A DNA stretch of 64,000 nt, from positions 23,806,826 to 23,870,825 of the forward strand of contig NC_059362.1 in assembly GCF_019703515.2 (NCBI RefSeq). The letters run 5' to 3'. Position 1 is the first letter of the stretch. Every line of letters begins with the position of its first letter. The notes beneath the pieces are model-generated. The model saw only the letters and a program-made list of their open reading frames with translations, was not told the DNA's origin and did not search any database. Shown here one piece after another: positions 60,111-64,000 of this stretch. Source of the DNA: Myxocyprinus asiaticus (taxonomy: Eukaryota; Chordata; Actinopteri; Cypriniformes; Catostomidae). The translations under genes and the position numbers were made by a program.

Positions 60111-61105
60111 CATTACATGTTCATATCATTTGATAAACAGAGATTAATAGATTCAATAAATGTGTTTTTTTTTTTTTTTTATAAACATTTTCCTTATTTT
60201 TACTCCAAAAAGGGGTTTGGACATCAAAATTGCATGTCACGTCATTGGTCCAGACATACTTTCAAAAAGAAGAAAAATATATCCATTGCAAGCTCTAAAA
60301 CTGCTCCAGTGAGAAATCATTAATATCTATTATTTGTTTACTGTCTTTTGGTGTGTTGTTGTAACACAAATCACTAATTATTAAGCAAATGCATGAAGAC
60401 GCAGTGCCATTATTGAAGGTTAAACAGTTACATCTGTTATTATTGGTATTGTGACCAACATTAATCTGATTTAAATTGGGATCCTCACAGAATAGTGCTG
60501 GGATGAGTGACTGATGATGAGATATTGAGAGCACCTGCAGAGCGTGTATGTTTGATTGACACTGAGAGCACTCTTGAGAGTTCATGAGAGTGAAGCTAAA
60601 AGCACTCATGATCACTCAAACAGTCTCTATCGTTCCACACAACGTCTGATTGTCACGTGTACTCAGATTTGTATTTGCATGTTTATTTGTTGTTTAATTA
60701 GTTTTTATACCCATTAGCAGCCTCTTTATCCTCTTCCTGCTCACTGTGCAACGAGTCAGAATAACAACCGTAATGACTCTAGAAAATGGGCAACATAATA
60801 TTCATACACGTGTAATTCTTACACATTTTTTAAAACAAAACGGCATATTCATGTGAATTACATCATGTCTGAAAGTTTAAATTAGTTAATGATTAGAATT
60901 GCCAATGACTCACCCTCCAAAGGCCACTCTGTCATGCTTCAAGGGCTGAGCAAGTTCTCATTCATTAGAGGAGCAGTGTGTACGTGTGATTCCCTGCGTG
61001 CTGCAAAAAAGATCGGCCCTAATTCTAGGCATGATCGGCCGATCATGGATTTAAGATGAATATCGTCCGATTTCAATCAGTGGCTGATTGATCGGTGCAC
61101 CCCTA
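60111..61105. other. Right part of the outer hAT-type element
   Basis: Non-coding; its last 100 bp contain ATCGGCC/GGCCGAT palindromes before the terminal repeat. Confidence 0.5.
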
Positions 61106-61157
61106 CTGTTTGCCAGAGCTGGCTGAATCTAGGGAAGTGAGGTAAAGTATGGTAATG

Positions 61158-61717
61158 TAAAGCCCAAAGTATATGTCGGTCAGATGTGAACGCTGAGCAT
61201 CTGCGTACATGACACGTGATGCAAATCTCGTTATCAGCAGAGTGCTCGATCACTGAATGCCCACATCCCAATTTTTTTAACTGTGCATCTTTGAATGTGC
61301 AAAATGCATATGTGAATGAAATTATTTGCATTAATTGGTGGGTCCACAAGGTGGCAATACTCACATCTGAGCCATTGCTGTCATGGAGAAATGCTAGAAG
61401 AAGATCGTAGATAAACATCAGGAAATGAAGGTAAAACCAACAGCAGTGGATGTGCACATCAAGAGCACGTGTATGCAGAGGTCTGGAGATACCTGCATTG
61501 GTATAGCTCGAGTCTGAAAGAATATGAAGACATCTTCTTTATGGGTCTAAACTCCTGAAGAGAAATAGTCCGATGTCTCATAGCAGTTGTAGCGTGCATG
61601 CGGCGACCGCCTGTGTATGTGCGCACAGTTATATGGAGTACACTTTGACAGGCTCGTGTTCGACTGTACGCAGATGCTGAGTGTTCACGTCAAAATGGAA
61701 ATATACTTAGGGCTTAA
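61158..61717. mobile_element. Inverted-repeat MITE
   Basis: TAAAGCCCAAAGTATAT ... GAGCATCTGCGTACA at the left is inverse to TGTACGCAGATGCTGAG ... ATATACTTAGGGCTTAA at the right. Arms about 55 bp; no coding content. Confidence 0.75.
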
Positions 61718-62629
61718 AGTTGATCAGCACTCCAAGCTTCAAAACTGGACAAAAATGGTCTTCTCCTTTCTCGCATGAGAAAACTTAGCAGGGATCACTT
61801 CTTATCTACTCTGTCTTTGTTTTCATGTGCCAGCCTATTTAAGGTTGTATATGAGGTGCTGTAAACAGCCTGGCTGTTTGTAGTAGTTGTAGGTTCAAAC
61901 AGGGCCTGTGATTCAGAGGTGGTGTAAGGACCAGGAATGCATCTGAGACAGCATGATAACAGAGAGCTGTGTGAGTGGCAGGTCTGTTATTTAGGTCTTT
62001 AGGGGGGTTTTGTTAAGTCTGACACATGATATGCACTGCTTTGTAGATCCACAAAACACACTCACGCATGGAAGCAAACTAGCGCTAAGGATAGTATTCC
62101 TCAGTTCGGGCATTCATACCTGAGATCTTAGTTGTCAGATCTTTTGTAATGTGGCGGTTTCAGTACCCATGTAGTATTAGTGTGTGCATGAAGGTGGTGA
62201 AGTTGTATGTAAAACAGCTCTTTCCTGTCTGTATGGTATCGTACCTAGTCTCTTGTAGACTGACTTTTGACTATGACCCTGTTTACATATGGTTAAGATG
62301 CGTTTTAGGTGATCCGATCACATGTGGTCAGTGCTAAATACAGGTCTAAACGGGGTCTAAAATGTTTTGTGATCGGATCACATAAACCACATATGAATGT
62401 GATAAAAAAAACGAGGTGTAAACTGTATGCGGGGTCCCGAGAGCAGTGAAGCACCAACCCTCACCTGTCAGTCAATCAAAAAAACTTTGCCTGTTATGAG
62501 CGGGCTTAAAAGGAAATAACTGTCTGATCTCAAAATTTAAAAAAGCAGATACATAAGAAATATTAACATGCAGAGATACAGATGATAAGCACGAAGACCT
62601 GAAGCTCCTTTAATACAGGTAATTACACT
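61718..62629. other. SH3RF1 intron 1, mostly unrecognised
   Basis: At 62280-62425 GTTTACATATGG, GTGATCCGATCACA and its inverse TGTGATCGGATCACA, then GGTGTAAAC, suggest a small palindromic repeat. Confidence 0.5.
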
Positions 62630-62631
62630 TA

Positions 62632-64000
<1,369 letters not shown>

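Larger units (their letters stand above)
54821..61105. mobile_element. hAT-type transposon containing four further insertions
   Basis: Ends TAGTGGTGCACTGATC and GATCGGTGCACCCCTA (inverted), flanked by perfect CTGTTTGC at 54813-54820 and 61106-61113. About 6.3 kb, of which roughly half is later insertions (54975-56456 and 58063-60093). No transposase recognised. Confidence 0.88.

Overview
The window is vertebrate, and almost certainly teleost (cyprinid-like), nuclear DNA. Coding exons are small and widely spaced with GT/AG borders. Tc1/mariner, hAT-type, L1 and L2-like LINEs, Ty3/gypsy and tRNA-SINE copies fill the introns, and there are long CA/GT, TA and CT microsatellites. No prokaryotic features and no CRISPR array were seen.

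Two host genes lie on the + strand. The first is the 3' part of NEK1 (NIMA-related kinase 1): 18 exons from 3204 to the stop codon at 35926, plus a tentative upstream exon at 1350-1464. Reading phase closes exactly across every junction. The kinase domain lies upstream of the window; present here are the basic/coiled-coil middle, the variable linker and the acidic C-terminus. The second is the first coding exon of SH3RF1 (POSH), a RING-finger E3 ligase, at 50279-50665. Its remaining exons lie beyond base 64000. NEK1 followed by SH3RF1 in the same orientation matches the human 4q33 arrangement as I recall it. A CpG-richer stretch at about 45.65-47.09 kb is a candidate SH3RF1 promoter/5' exon.

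Mobile DNA by region. 1-5 kb: an LTR-like end, a tRNA-SINE, a near-intact Tc1 element with almost identical 212-bp inverted repeats, and a fold-back MITE. 6-7.6 kb: two hAT-type insertions, each with a perfect 8-bp target duplication. 9.5-20 kb (one NEK1 intron): an L2-like LINE split by a Ty3/gypsy element whose integrase precedes its reverse transcriptase (Gmr1-like order), plus a TTAA MITE ending 26 nt before a NEK1 exon. 20.5-30.6 kb (next large intron): a solo LTR related to that gypsy family and a full-length L1 with an 18-bp target duplication, itself split by a SINE. 33.9-35.3 kb: inverted-repeat elements and a tRNA-Gly-like SINE. 38.9-41.5 kb: two palindromic TTAA MITEs. 44.7-49.3 kb: fold-back and hAT-like elements with a SINE. 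50.8-52.7 kb: a TTAA element enclosing another transposon. 54.8-61.1 kb: a nested set in which a hAT-type element holds a fold-back MITE that holds a second hAT-type element, plus a 5'-truncated L1 that holds a SINE. 62.6-64 kb: the start of a Sleeping-Beauty-like Tc1 element.

I did not find a new multi-gene system. The most notable items are the IN-before-RT retrotransposon with its internal collapse, the nested hAT set, an apparent 25-residue unit duplicated across adjacent NEK1 exons, and a 14-nt terminal NEK1 exon whose pyrimidine tract is a CT microsatellite. All family names rest on motif recognition, not on a database search.
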